A DNA stretch of 64,000 bases from positions 7,750,001 through 7,814,000 of the forward strand of contig CAJFCV020000004.1 of NCBI GenBank assembly GCA_904066235.2, in the 5' to 3' direction. The DNA is from Bursaphelenchus xylophilus. Its lineage: Eukaryota; Nematoda; Chromadorea; Rhabditida; Aphelenchoididae. The position numbers were made by a program, and so were the translations under genes. Shown one piece after another: positions 24,897 to 37,062 of the stretch. The notes under the pieces were generated by a model. It did not search any database and had not been told where the DNA came from. It worked only from the letters and a program-made list of their open reading frames with translations. The number at the start of each line of letters is the position of its first letter. The stretch's first letter is position 1.

Positions 24897-27800
24897 ATGA
24901 TTCTAAGGAATGCCCTCGTTTTCTTCTTCTTCTGCCTTAATGCCTACCAATCCGCCAAGATCCTTTTCGTCTCCCCCAATCTCTCCAACAGTATGGTCAT
25001 GTACACCGGTCGAATGGCTGACGTCTTGGTCAAGGCCGGACATCAAGTCACCTTCTTCATCCCTGAAACTTCCACTTTCAACAAATTGAATGGCACTAAA
25101 TTGGCCAAGGTTGTTCGAATGCATGATTTGGGCCGATTCTTTGATGAGGTTATGATGTCCCATGGTGATCCATTTGAAGCCCAATCTCCGTCGTTTTTCG
25201 ATCATCGGATGGAGGTGATCAGCCAGTACAGAGTTTGCGAAGGTAAGAAGCTTTAGGCCACGGTCAACGCAAGTCTTGCTAGAGATGTCTGAAATCTTTT
25301 TTCATCCTCTGTTTCCATGAATATAAAATTTGATTTCCAGAGATTCTGAAGCGCAAAGATGAGCTCGAAGCCCTCAAAGCCGAGAACTTCGACTTGGCGA
25401 TTGCTGACAACGTTGATTTCTGTGATATATCTCTAATCCACATGCTCGAAATACCCGTTCATATTTGGACTACAACCGGGCCAATGCACGAAATCGCTGC
25501 GTGGGCTTTGGGGGTTCCCTCTGAATCCGCCTACGTTCCAGCCACCTGGGACAATTTCCTGAGCCCTGTGATGAGCATTGGGGAAAGAGCCTACAATCTG
25601 CTTCAACATTACGTTGGCCGAATCCATGCTTTGGAATTGGACATTCAGGTATGCTACCATCTTACTCTCTTCTTGAGCAAGAGCTTAAAATTTAATCATT
25701 CAGAGTTCAAACTACAGTATCCCTTATTTTACTTTCTAATCAGTTTAAGAGTTCACAGCATGCGTGAATTTCCGCATGTTTCGAAAAACCAGACAACATG
25801 CGAATAAATAAGAGAGTGGGGAATTTTTTATTTCGACATTCCCTTTGACACTTATGTGCACTATAAACACAAACCTTTGTTTCTAGGGGATCAGTTTCCT
25901 TCCAGGCTGTTTTTGACCTACCGAGTGCATTCCTGAGCACCTTTTCGAATAAATAGTGCGAGAGTTCAGGAGAACTGTGTGGTATTTCGAAAGGTGTGAG
26001 TAACAGGAGAGAACAGAATTTTTGGAATCTTTATGTGGAGGAGCGAAAGTGCAAATTTTGAAATTTCCGTAGCGTTTATGGTCCTCAATTGTTGATGACA
26101 AGGCATTTTTGAGAGTTTTATTCCAAAATTTAAAATTTTGAAATGACTTATTTTTTGCGTTTTTTATCCTGGAGGAATCAGCTGCTGATGATCACACTTT
26201 GTGGCCTCAATTTCTACTGTATTACCACACAATCAGTTCACGTGCTTTTTGTGACAACGTTTCTTCATCACCCTCTCTTTTCGCACTGTGCAATGATAAA
26301 AAACTGCAGTATCGGGAAAAAACAAAAATTTTCTTTGCTCCCTCTTCCTCTGAATTATTGTTTGATCAACAATAATTTAGACCAAACAGTCAACTGATTG
26401 TTCCGATAGTGTGTTTTGACAAGAAAACAAATCTAAATGACAATGATGGACTTAAGCCGATTTGCCCGGAAATCATTACAAAAGGAGGGTTGTAAATAAT
26501 TAATGGAACAGCAATGACGCACTCTGATAGTGAGTCTGCCTTGATGCCTTTGAGGGAATTGATCAGCTAGAGTAGAGGGATTAAAAAAGATTAAAAATTT
26601 TGAAAAATTGAAAACAGTAAACAAGAAAACAGGAAAGCTCTGCAAAAAAAATCTGTTTTAAATGCTGATAATGGAAATAATCCTTTTTTTCAGGTAACCC
26701 GGCTTTTCCGCAAGTACGTCCGCCCTGATTTCCCATCGGCCGCTGCTTTGGCCGCGGACTCGGCCATCATGTTCATGAATGGCGATCAATTCTTTGATCC
26801 CGTGCGGCCTTTGCCTTCCAAATGCATCAACATTGGGGGTGTTGGACTTACCAGGCCGCAGAAACTTTCAGCTGTAAGTTTTTTTTCATAAATTCAACAA
26901 ATACCTATCCAAAAACCGAAGATTTTACTAAAATGGGTCTGAAATAGGTTCCAAAAAGTCGCAACATTACGATGCCAAGTAATGTTTGCAAAGGTCCCAT
27001 ATTTTCGTTTTTTGTAACATCCGCATCCAGACACAGCAAAGTGCTGATAACGTATTCTCAAAAAACGGCTGGCGCGTGACTCTTGCGTTAGAGTGCAACA
27101 ATTCCATTCTTTATCAGATTACTTTCATTTCTTACTGTAACAGTCTTTGAGGCCTAAAAGTGCAACAGCTTGTTGGGTAACGGTTATCTGTCTCCGTCAT
27201 ATCATCGAACGATTATTAAAACATAAAAAGTTCAAATTAAAAATCGAAACCGCGGGAAATGAAAGTTTCGGGCCGTTCCTTAAATTTTGGTAAACAATTT
27301 TTACAGTACTAACTAACGGCTTTGATTATAAAAATATTTCAGGACTTCCAAGAGATGGCCATGAAAGGAAAGAAAGGATTCATCATCTTTGCCTTAGGCA
27401 CTGCTGCACCAACTCGCGCTGTAGCGTCGTGGAGAAAGAAGGCTTTGGTCGACGCTTTCGCCAGATTCACGGATTACCACTTCATCGTGAAGATGGATTC
27501 TGAAGACTTTGACTTTGAGAACATGACAAGACAAGTTGACAACATTGATGCCGTCTCCTGGATTCCCCAGAGCGACTTGTTGGCGCATCCTCGAGCCAAG
27601 CTCTTCATCACTCATGGTGGATACAACAGCATCCTTGAAAGTGGAATTCGCGGAGTCCCAATGCTGGTTTTGCCCCTCTTCTTCGACCAACATCGCAACG
27701 CCAAAGCCATTGAATACCGAAAGCTTGGAATCGCCTTGGAACCCTCGAAAATCACCGGCGATTTGGTGGCTTCTAAGCTCTCCGAACTCCTCACAAATCC

Positions 27801-28086
27801 TATTTATCAGCAAAATGCGGATCGCCATTCCCGACTCTTCCGAACCAAGCCCGACCAGCCGGACGAAACACTCATTAAATGGGTCGACTTTGTTCTGCAG
27901 AATGGAAATCTTCCAGAGCTGAGGCCTGAATTGGCCAACATGAACTTCATTGTGTACAACAATCTGGACATTCTCGCTCTGCTCGTTATGAGCGTGACAT
28001 TGTGCATCTATTTGGCGGTTCTCTTGTGCCGAAAATTCTCGCAACTTCGGGAGAATTTGATGGTAGTCAAGTTGAAGTACGCTTAG
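24897..28086 (+). CDS. UDP-glucuronosyltransferase (GT1 family)
   Basis: Four exons: 24,897-25,242, 25,341-25,648, 26,694-26,873 and 27,343-28,086, giving 525 residues, normal for a UGT. The family transfers a sugar from a UDP-sugar to small hydrophobic compounds on the ER lumenal side. Residues 1-20 form a signal peptide. The 44-residue UGT signature runs from W351 to Q394 (WIPQSDLLAH, then FITHGGYNSILE, then FFDQ), and a hydrophobic segment near the C-terminus is followed by a short basic tail, the usual single-pass ER anchor. The N-terminal SH motif that normally holds the catalytic histidine reads S-M-V here (Met33). The acceptor-like TTGCAG ending at 24,880 may be a trans-splice site. 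Intron 3 is about 1 kb and contains one TTGCAC-type palindrome at 26,282. Confidence 0.93.
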
Positions 28087-29969
28087 ACTATTGCCTACGG
28101 CTTTCAAATATTTTTTAGATACTCCTTTGTTCTTAGGGAGGTCTTGGGAAATGATGGCATTATACACGGCCATTTTCAGAGTATTTGGGTTTTTTAACCG
28201 ATTTTAGGGACAAAAAAGAGTAAAAAGAACTGCTATTTTATTTTGATCAACTCTATTCTCTGGCGGATCCAAAAGACCAGTTGAACAGTCCAAGCCCATA
28301 TCGAATATGGCCGTGTTTTCGCATCTGCCGTCCCAAATCTCCCTCTTGTTTTATTTGTTTTCCTTGTTTCATAATCCTTATGTATCCATGTCCAAAAAAC
28401 AGAACGGTTCTCTCGAAACGAGCTCGCAAAACAATTCTTTCGCTCTCGACCTTCGTCTTGACATTACGCATGTACTCCATTGTATATTCACTTACATATA
28501 CGATACTGTATGCCCACACAGCCTTAACACACGCACTCATTGTACAGAACCTGGATATAACGGACGTTATTTTCTGCTTAGGGGTCTATCGTAATACGTA
28601 GTCTAATAACGTAAACTACAAATTCTAATGCTTTATTTTCGACCAAGACGCTTCACAACTTTTAATGATCTTCAGAATATTTTTGTTTTTGTTCAAAGGT
28701 ATTTATTTGAATTGTTTGTATTTATTGCCTGTATGTAAACGAAATTAATAAAATAATAAAAATATGTGCAAATTACATTTAATCGAAGACCGAAATATGA
28801 AAATACTAGAGGAAAGTAAATGTAAAAATAGTTTTTTGGCATACGCAATTGTTCTAAGTATTGGACACGATATGTTTAACGAAAACTTTCTGGAGCCGGA
28901 AACCTCATCACAATCAGTCGGTCAGCTCTGAAGCTCCAAAGAACTTTTATTGTGCCCAAAAAAATTCATTGTTTTTCGTCAAACCAGCCCAATTTCTAAC
29001 AATAACTTTTGTAAACAAAGCAAATCTTTTCTCATCAAAAATTAGTCCAACTTCCGATCGATCCAAAGGTTTTTATCAAGCTTTAACTCCCTCATCCTGT
29101 ATTTCGGGGAAACAATTTTCTTTAAAACCTCACTTAAACCAACAATTCCACCCTCACAACAATCCCGAGACAAATAATAGTTCAACGTCATGTTCTCGAA
29201 ACAAATGACATCTTTAAGCATACATTAACAGGAAGTCTTTTGTTTCAATAAACATTACATAGACTTGTTTGACAGGTTGTAGGTACTGTAAAGGTACATA
29301 AAAAAAGTCATTACAACATAGAGGGGAAAAGACCAACAATCAAGGAAGATAACATGTGCAGTTGTAATTGTAATTGTAATAATTACATGTGCAAAAAACG
29401 CCAGAGTCTTGTTTTGATCAACGAAATCAACACGCAATATTTACTACAATAACTACACCTTGTTTTCTCTCTCCGATTTTGCTTAACACCCGTAGTTATG
29501 ATTTTTGCTCGAGACGAGACAAAAAACAAGACAATAATTACTTCCTGTTATTCCAAAATATCACGTACATATTGTTTACAACATTAGACTAGAGAATAAA
29601 AAAAATGTTTCTCTTTTGCGGATATTGTATTCACAAAAAGTAGTGCCGAATGTGTTTTTGATTACCCTTTAAATGGCTGGACTGTAAAATTTTGAACTTT
29701 TCAATTATGGTTTGAAAATATTTTGAAGGTGTTTTCTGTGGATGTTCAAATCGCATGAATTCAAGGAACTTGTTTGCCGTTAGTCCGAAGGTTGATGGTC
29801 GGGGACTACAAAAAATGGCACAGAAGTTTATATTTACAGTCAGCCTCTTCACAGCGACTGAATACATTACTCGTATTTAATATTTATTAAAACTGTATAA
29901 AAATAAAAAGAAAAAAACCGGAATTTTATACATGATTGTATCATTACACCTTGAAACTTGTATTATATC
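28087..29969. other. Intergenic region downstream of the UGT gene
   Basis: No supported gene. A 95-codon ATG-initiated frame on the minus strand (28,253-28,540) has no recognised motif and is listed among the rejected items. Confidence 0.5.
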
Positions 29970-30380
29970 TCAGTCCAATGATCCACATTGATAGATGAGA
30001 ATGATAATTTTGGTCGCCCGGAACTTGATATACTCCTCGGCACTAATGTGTGAGCCAAAATTTCGGCCAACAATGACATGATGACATCTGTCTGAAGGTT
30101 ATAAATTCCATAAAAATGAATTGGATGTACCAACATCGTATACAAACCAAATTCATGATATATCGAAATTATCGTGCTTTTTGTTTCTTTTCAAGTATTT
30201 GTTCAGAAAATTTTATTTCTAAGGCTACTGTTCCTTACCCGTAATGTCATCAAATCTCGTCTTGATGAAGGAGGCAATTTCGCTTTCCGAACAGCATATA
30301 TCCAGGGCATGATTGGCGATTTCCACAGCCTGCTTCTGCTTATCTTCGTTAAAAGTTGTGGCCTCGATTTTCACAGACAT
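29970..30380 (-). CDS. Divergent dynein light chain, LC8/DYNLL family
   Basis: Two exons, 30,239-30,380 and 29,970-30,091, separated by a GTAAGG...TTCAG intron, give an 87-residue protein, close to the usual 89 of LC8. The N-terminal half has the LC8 helix pattern (QKQAVEIANHALDICCSE, then EIASFIK), and exon 2 opens with CHHVIVGRNFGSHIS, matching the family's WHCIVGRNFGSYVT (VGRNFGS at residues 55-61). LC8 proteins are homodimeric hubs binding short linear peptides and dynein intermediate chain. The C-terminal strands that form the dimer and peptide groove are two residues shorter and poorly conserved here, so partner choice may differ. The ATG at 30,380 gives the normal family length; the frame is open further upstream, so a longer start cannot be excluded. 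Family assignment is strong, function inferred. Confidence 0.85.
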
Positions 30381-31987
30381 TGGGATCCTTTCTGCCGCCG
30401 CTTTTGCATCGTCCCCATCTTTAGCGTATTTCCAACGACGGGTTCCGTTTCTAAAACGATATTTTGTTTTTTTTTTATGGAAAAATCAACGGTGCCCATG
30501 GTTTTATGGCCATTTTCTGCAGCTTTTAGCTCATTTGTTTATAATTTCTTGCAAATGGCACGCCAGAAAGTTCTCCTATCATTTGATCCTTCACGTTGGA
30601 GCAGCATGTGGTAAATAAGTCGGTCTTTATCAATTTGAAATGTAAACCAAAACAAATTTAGAATCTTTGCAAAATAAATCTCTAACTATCTATGATAGTC
30701 AGCACAACAGATGTTATTCAACAAAAACTAAAAATATTTCAAGTAATTCAGCCGCCTTCACGAATGCTGAATTGTACGATCAGCCATAGCATGCGCTTGG
30801 CAGGGCCACATTCTAAGGATCTTTGCCGAGGAGAGAGTATGAAAGGTTAAAGGAACAAAACGTTTTTTTGGCAATATCTATGCGAATAAGACACCGCCAG
30901 TTAAAGCTTCTTTGGAACTCCACTTGTATGAAATCCCACATACATAACTAAAGATAGGTATGCACTTGTAAAGTGAAGTGTCCATGTTTGCCACCTCTAA
31001 GCACTTCTTTAGTCTACTGTAGTTCAAAAAATATAGTTGAAACCAAACACCGATTACCTCAATGGCCTACTCTACCATTCCACACCGTCCCAGCGACCCA
31101 TAGCCAACCAGAACTCGACAGATGATACTCTGATTATGCATGCAAGAATGTTCTCGACGTTCACACCGTCGCTTGCGCACATCGCGGCAGAAGTCAAAAG
31201 TGCGATCTGGTGGCTTCAGAAGACTGACACGGAAGTAATGTTATCACATTGATATCCGCATCATCACAGTAATTTTACTCTTAGTTATACTAGAAGACAA
31301 ACAATGGAGATCGTGACTATAGAAATAAGATTATAACGAGTATTGGGTGACAAAATTTTGGCTTCAGATATCAGTTTACGGGTAAATGATCAAAATTTGT
31401 CGAATTTAAAAACTTTGCGGGCTCAAATTGAATTAAATCATGAAAAATCACTCACCTACGAACACTAAATCTTCTTCGTTGGTACATAAACTCTCAACTC
31501 TTTGCTTTGTAGTAGTCAGATACAGCTAATGATGAACAGCTTACGTAGCAAGCCAAATTTCTCAAATAACTCCAAGATCAAAAAAAGCAACAAAAAACAA
31601 TACGACTACCAGTTGAACTGCCGGAAATGAGACAATGCCTTCGACTGGACGCCTGTTCGTGGTACGACCCCTGCCCTCCAACCCCAATTGAGTCGCTCGT
31701 ATCATCCTTAATCAACATGTGTTCTTTTTTTGTTCCCTTCAAGGCTCTCAAAAAACGAGAGAAAAGTAGAAAACACGGCTAATCACAGGTGATATATTGG
31801 GCCAAAGGAATGTTCAAATCTTCGAAACGTGGCGATGGCTGGGATCAATTAGTCAGGAAGATAATGAGGAAGATTTCGAAAGAACAAAAACACTAATGAT
31901 GTTTGAAGTAGCAGAAGTTAAATCGGCGGTTATTAGGATACAGAGATTAAGAGATTAAGAAATTATACAGGATCTCGCTCACTTCCG
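30381..31987. other. No recognisable gene
   Basis: The plus-strand frame at 31,037-31,252 is 71 codons without recognisable features. The rest is AT-rich and non-coding by inspection. Confidence 0.45.
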
Positions 31988-32198
31988 GGCTAGAAGTACC
32001 CCAAGTGCGACGCTCAGATTTTGATAAAACTTGGCACAAATTTAGAATAATCTTTTTCTATTATAAAATATATGCGAGAATCTTACTAGTCGTTCAAGAA
32101 AGTGTGTAGACTTTTCGTCGCAAATTTTCCGCACTGTGCATTTGACCTTTCGCACTGTGCAATTCAAAAATCGCCGCGACGTAAGCTTTTGGAATCCT

Positions 32199-32262
32199 TC
32201 GATTGCGACCCCGCTCGATTGCGACCTCGCATCGATTGCGACCCCGCATCGATTGCGACCCA
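32199..32262. repeat. Tandem array of ~17-bp TCGATTGCGACCCCGCA units, left arm
   Basis: About four units of TCGATTGCGACCCCGCA with small changes. The inverted counterpart lies at 33,209-33,275 in the right arm of the fold-back element. Confidence 0.85.
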
Positions 32263-32321
32263 AAATGGGGTAAAGCGACCCCGGGATGAAAATTCTTTGA
32301 TTCTTTTCGGGAAAAACTTGC

Positions 32322-33150
32322 TTTAGGGGTTTTCGAGGGTGCTGATTTCGAAAATGATGTTCATTTTTCCTCTAGTATTACATAGTACTGTCTGATACTA
32401 TATAGTACGAAGTGAAAATATCGCTTTTGACGTTAAATACTCTATTTAGGGGTTTTCGAGGGTGCTGATTTCGAAAATGATGTTCATTTTTCCTCTAGTA
32501 CTACATAGTACTGTTTGATACTATATAGTACGAAGTCAAAATATGGCTTTTGACGTTAATGGTGTTGGTTTGATGCTTAGTACTCTTCAAAAACACGTAT
32601 TAAAGACTTGGTGCTATATAGTACTGTCTGATACTATATAGTACGAAGTAAAAATAAGTGTACTAAGCACCAGAACAACACCACTAACGCCTAAAGGCCA
32701 AGTTTACACCTCGTACTACATAGTATCAGATAGTACTATAAAGCACCAAGTCTTTAAAACGTGTTTTTGAAGAGTACTAAGCATCAAACCAACACCATTA
32801 ACGTCAAAAGCCATATTTTTACTTCGTACTATATAGTATCAGACAGTACTATAAAGCACCAAGTCTTTAAAACGTGTTTTTGAAGAGTACTAAGCATCAA
32901 ACCAACACCATTAACGTCAAAAGCCATATTTTGACTTCGTACTATATAGTATCAGACAGTACTATGTAGTACTAGAGGAAAAATGAACATCATTTTCGAA
33001 ATCAGCACCCTCGAAAACCCCTAAATCGAGTATTTAACGTCAAAAGCGATATTTTCACTTCGTACTATATAGTATCAGACAGCACTATGTAGTACTAGAG
33101 GAAAAATGAACATCATTTTCGAAATCAGCACCCTCGAAAACCCCTAAAGC
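32322..33150. repeat. Inverted ~115-bp tandem units with a repeated 25-bp core
   Basis: Units contain the near-palindromic core GTACTGTCTGATACTATATA followed by GTAC. The left arm holds two units starting AGGGGTTTTCGAGGG and one of a second type starting TGGTGTTGGTTTG. The right arm holds the inverted forms, with an extra tandem copy of the second type (near 32,741-32,980). The core occurs at least seven times counting both orientations. Confidence 0.85.
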
Positions 33151-33208
33151 AAGTTTTTCCCGAAGAGAATCAAAGAATTTTCATCCCGGGGTCGCTTTAC
33201 CCCATTTT

Positions 33209-33275
33209 GGGTCGCAATCGATGCGGGGTCGCAATCGATGCTGGGTCGCAATCGATGCGGGGTCGCAATCGATGG
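33209..33275. repeat. Tandem array of ~17-bp GGTCGCAATCGATGCGG units, right arm
   Basis: Inverted counterpart of the array at 32,199-32,262, four units with minor variation. Confidence 0.85.
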
Positions 33276-33724
33276 AATTCTAAGCTTTTTTCAACTGCGT
33301 CGCCGCGAATTTTGAGCGAGCGACAACAACTGCACAGTGCAAAAAGAGAAAAAACGCACTGTGCGCCGCGAAAAAAAGTCTACGCACTTTCTGGAACGAC
33401 CAGTAGCTCGCGCTTTGCAGAAACCGCCGAGATTTTTAGGTCGCAAGTCGCAAGTCTGCGATCCCTATTTCTACCGTAAAGGTTCTTTTCACAAAAAATT
33501 AATTTTGTTCGCACAAAACTGCCAAAGTTATGGCCAAAAAACGTTTTTCTCTCTGACCGCTCTCCACGTTTAGCGTGCTCTCTCGGCGGCAAAAATCCTT
33601 CGATATCTCGGCGGCGCCCGCAATGCGCGAGCTAAAACTTTGAGGAATTGATATTTAGTCCATATCCGAAGTGTGCGCAAAATCTAAAGAAATTCTGAGC
33701 GTCGCACTTGGGGGTACTTCCCTT

Positions 33725-36611
33725 GTAAGTAAATTCGGATCAACCAATATAACTCGAGAAATTGTTCGAAATATAAGACTACTGTTGTGTTGGACAACCA
33801 ATGTATTACGTCCCTCTTCTGAAGCTTGGCCTGTGAAAAGGAATCATTTGAACTTTCAATTTTTCAATTGCTTGTAAAACAGGAAACCCATGATTTTGTT
33901 GGATCTAAAATCGTTTAATTAATTATTCTCATTTCTTTGGTAATCAAGAAATAAAAGGCTGAACCGTGAAGGTCATCGTCTAAAAATGCTTGAATTATTT
34001 ATGTATTTTGTTCCCATTTCCAAAGGCTTGTGCATCTTCCAGATAACTTTAACAAGGTTCTTGGATTGTAAAGGAAATTTTTGAATTGTTTTCCGGTATA
34101 AGAAATTTCTAGAACAAAGTTCTACTATTCTTTGAAATTACAAACCAGAACGCAATAAAACACAGATGGAAATTAAGTTTTTCCATAAACAGATGCGACT
34201 TCTACCATCCCATTCTGTTTTCCTAATCTCTTCCGACAAAGCCCAGAGTTATGAGTCGAGTGTTTTAACCCGTATTTACTCTTCTTTTCTAAAACAACGA
34301 CAGCTAATTTCAGAACACTTATTTCCCGACTTTTGACCTTCTCGTTTCCCGCGATAATTACTTCTTCAAACACTACTGCAACGCGTTGTTCCATCCGTTA
34401 TTCTCTGGTTTTTTCTTCTGTTGGGAATCTGGAAAGGGGGGTTAAAATGATTTCTTATGTCTTATTTCTCAGATTTTACTATGGGAAAATTCGTGGGAAA
34501 CTTAATATTTGAAACGGTCGTGGCTTTATAGTTGGGACTAAGGTATGTGTAAGATGACGTGATTTTTTTTGATTCTGCAGAAGGTTGATTTTGCAAAAGG
34601 CTGCAAGAATATGATATAATTTTTACTCATGATAAATTTGGTTTTTTTCCTAGTTCCCAAAATTTTAAGCATATCGGAATGCCGCGTTAAATCTACGAAA
34701 CTTTGATTTTTTCAGTACCGAGAAATTTTTAAATGCCGCTTTTATCTCCGTTGCAAATTGCAAAAAACATTTTTTATTGCATTTCTTCCCAGTTCAGTCC
34801 TCGTAGTCATCATTTGCTTTTTGTTCGCTTCCAGCCATTGCTCTTACCCCAAAAAACATAGACCCTGTGTCCTCATTATTCCATCTAATCCCACAATTTC
34901 CATTTGAGGACATTGCAATTTCCGCAAACGTTAAAGTGAAGTGGATGTGTTAAATTTAGACAGCATTCAGCTTTCTCATTTCTCCATGCAAAATGAGGAG
35001 AAGGACTTGGCAAAAAACCGTTGGGATGTATAACTGCGTGTTTCAACAATTTGTATAGCGGCTTTTAAGAGTTTTAACCCGGTTTTCCAAAAGCTAACAG
35101 TAAAATTGGGTAACCAACTGTACAATGATAAATGAGTAATGAAACGCACATTCAAACCGTCTAGCCGGGTTATGCCATACCCGTTTTTAAAACAAATCAC
35201 AAACTATTTCAGCCTCCCCCATTCATAGCTTATTTTTCCGATTCAAAATTCAAATTCTGGGGCAATCACGGTCCGATAAATTTAGTCATCAGCTGCAGTC
35301 AGACCCTCGGACAGACTTACACACATTTTCTATACGATTTCTGCCAGACTCTATTTTGAGGAGGAGATTATGTTTTCGGTTTATTCTCGGAGTCTGTACC
35401 TTTTGGGATGGTAGTTTTGTAATAATCATTGAGGCGCCTTTCTTTTATTCATTGTTTTCAATGATATATACCAGTGTTTTCTTGTCAAAAAGGCGGCTAA
35501 TTGAGTCAAAAAATGTGAATTTATTATTAATTCATTTGGATTCACATAAATATCAATGATATTCTGCCTTCGAGTCGGAATCTGGGAGCTGTGGGGTTGT
35601 CTTTGATGCATAGTACACACCATTAAGCTTTTAGTTGAGACGTGTAAGAAATGCCAAGAAAATCGGCTCAACCCTGGAGCACAGCTTCCGCATATAAAGG
35701 CTTTGGATGTCTGCAGATCACAAGCCCAAACTCCGAGCCATCAATTTTTGGTCCGTTTACTAGTCGCGCCATAAAGTCCGAAGAAACCATATAGAAATTT
35801 TAGAAAACCCTAAAACAAAAACTTGAATGAAAAGCTTCACTTGTAAGGCACAGTATGTCTGATTCCGTGATCATCTGAGCATCACAGTTCGGTCATCTCC
35901 CCTGTATAGCCTTTTTTTCATCATGTAACTTCTGTTCTCTCCTTTTCAATCTTCAATCCCAAAGACCAGTCCTATTATTCTTTTACTCATTTTTTTCAAT
36001 TTTCTCTCAAGTTCTCAATTGTCCCGCTGTGTTGGAACGAACTAGACGTTCCTAAATGCAAATAATCCGAAGAAAAAACCGGCGTCTCAAAACTTTTTCT
36101 CAAACAAAACCCCTACCGATTTCGCCATTTATTTTTGTTTGCGTCAAAGGAATGAAGTGCATTCAAACAGATCCTGGGGGCGTTTTTACAGGCAGGCAGC
36201 GGGCGGACGACAAATATCCGGGAGATCAGTCTTTATTACTTCTTGGCGTGGAATCATGGCTTCACTTTGAGGGAACGGTGATTCAGCGGGCAATAAACTT
36301 GCCGTATAAAAAATTTTTGATGACGTTTGTTGCCGAATGGGCTTGTTGTTGTCATATGCGCATTTCCTTTAACTTTTGTAATTACATTCCCAGACGGCTA
36401 GACCAAAAAAAATGAGAATTTTACCTTATGCCTTGCGAATATGTCACAAACAGGACTCAAATTCTTTTCCTGAAGAATAATTTCGGTCAAGTCTCGTCAA
36501 AGTTTTAATGTCGTATCTGACAATCGTCCACTTGTGTGCCTGTGTTTTCTTAATCAAAAAAATCTAATGTGATCTTGCTTTTTTTAAGTTTACATCTTTT
36601 TAACCCTACTA
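33725..36611. other. No recognisable gene
   Basis: Short overlapping frames only. The frames at 34,173-34,394 (minus) and 36,056-36,415 (plus) show no family motif or supporting exon structure. Confidence 0.45.
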
Positions 36612-37062
36612 ACAGGGGAAGTACCCCAAGTGCGACGCTCAGATTTTCTTTACATTTTGCACACATGTCAGGCATTAACTAAATATCAATTCCTGAAAGT
36701 TTTAGCTCGCGCTTTGCAAGCGCCGTCGAGATATCGAACGATTTTTGTCGCCGAGAGAGCACGCTAAACGCGGATTGCGGTCAGAGAGAAAAGCGCTTTT
36801 TGGCCATAACTTTGGCAGTTTCGTGCGGAAAAATGTGATTTTTTGTAGAAACATTGTCCTTTACAGTTGAAATAGGCATGAAACTTTTCGTGCCGAAATT
36901 CGGCAAAAAGTCCTAAATTTTGGCCGACTTTCGATCTAAAAATCTCGGGTGTTTCTGCAAGGCGCGAGCTAGGATTCTCGCATATATCTTAGAAAAAATT
37001 ATTCTAAATTTGTGCCAAGTTTCATCAAAATCTGAGCGTCGCAATTGGAGTACTTCCCCTGT
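36612..37062. mobile_element. 450-bp terminal-inverted-repeat element, uninterrupted copy
   Basis: Ends ACAGGGGAAGTACCCCAAGT and, inverted, ATTGGAGTACTTCCCCTGT, followed inwards on both sides by GCGACGCTCAGATTTT. This is the same family as 31,988-33,724, in the opposite orientation, without the fold-back insertion. It contains two blocks with CGCGAGCTA/TAGCTCGCG and a central AATTCGGC stretch. No coding capacity, so a non-autonomous DNA transposon. Confidence 0.85.

Larger units (their letters stand above)
32086..33403. mobile_element. 1.3-kb palindromic (fold-back) DNA transposon with TA target duplication
   Basis: Begins CTAGTCGTTCAAGAAAGTG and ends with the inverted CACTTTCTGGAACGACCAG. 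TA lies directly outside both ends (32,084-32,085 and 33,404-33,405). The matching copy of the host element at 36.6-37.1 kb has a single CTA at this site, confirming insertion with TA duplication, typical of Tc1/mariner-like elements. Almost the whole element is an inverted repeat with a spacer around 32,650-32,810. Each arm carries, from outside in: two TTGCAC-type palindromes, a ~17-bp tandem array rich in ATCGATTGCGACC, a unique stretch, then ~115-bp tandem units. No transposase frame is present, so it is non-autonomous. Confidence 0.88.
31988..33724. mobile_element. Inverted-repeat host element interrupted by a fold-back transposon
   Basis: The left end (GAAGTACCCCAAGTGCGACG) and right end (GTCGCACTTGGGGGTACTTC) are inverted. 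Together with the flanks of the inserted element they match, in inverted orientation, the intact copy at 36,612-37,062. With the 1.3-kb insertion removed, the host would be roughly 420 bp, similar to that copy. The interior shared with that copy includes an AACTGCCAAAGTTATGGCC block. No transposase frame is present. Confidence 0.8.

Noticed and set aside
28253..28540. 95-codon minus-strand frame with an ATG start
   Set aside because: No recognisable motif, no supporting exon or promoter, and competing frames on the other strand; may be chance.
32199..33275. Tandem arrays that could suggest a CRISPR array
   Set aside because: Units are contiguous without spacers and occur as mirrored arms of a transposon in eukaryotic DNA.
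34173..34394. 73-codon minus-strand frame
   Set aside because: Plausible composition but no motif and no splice partners.
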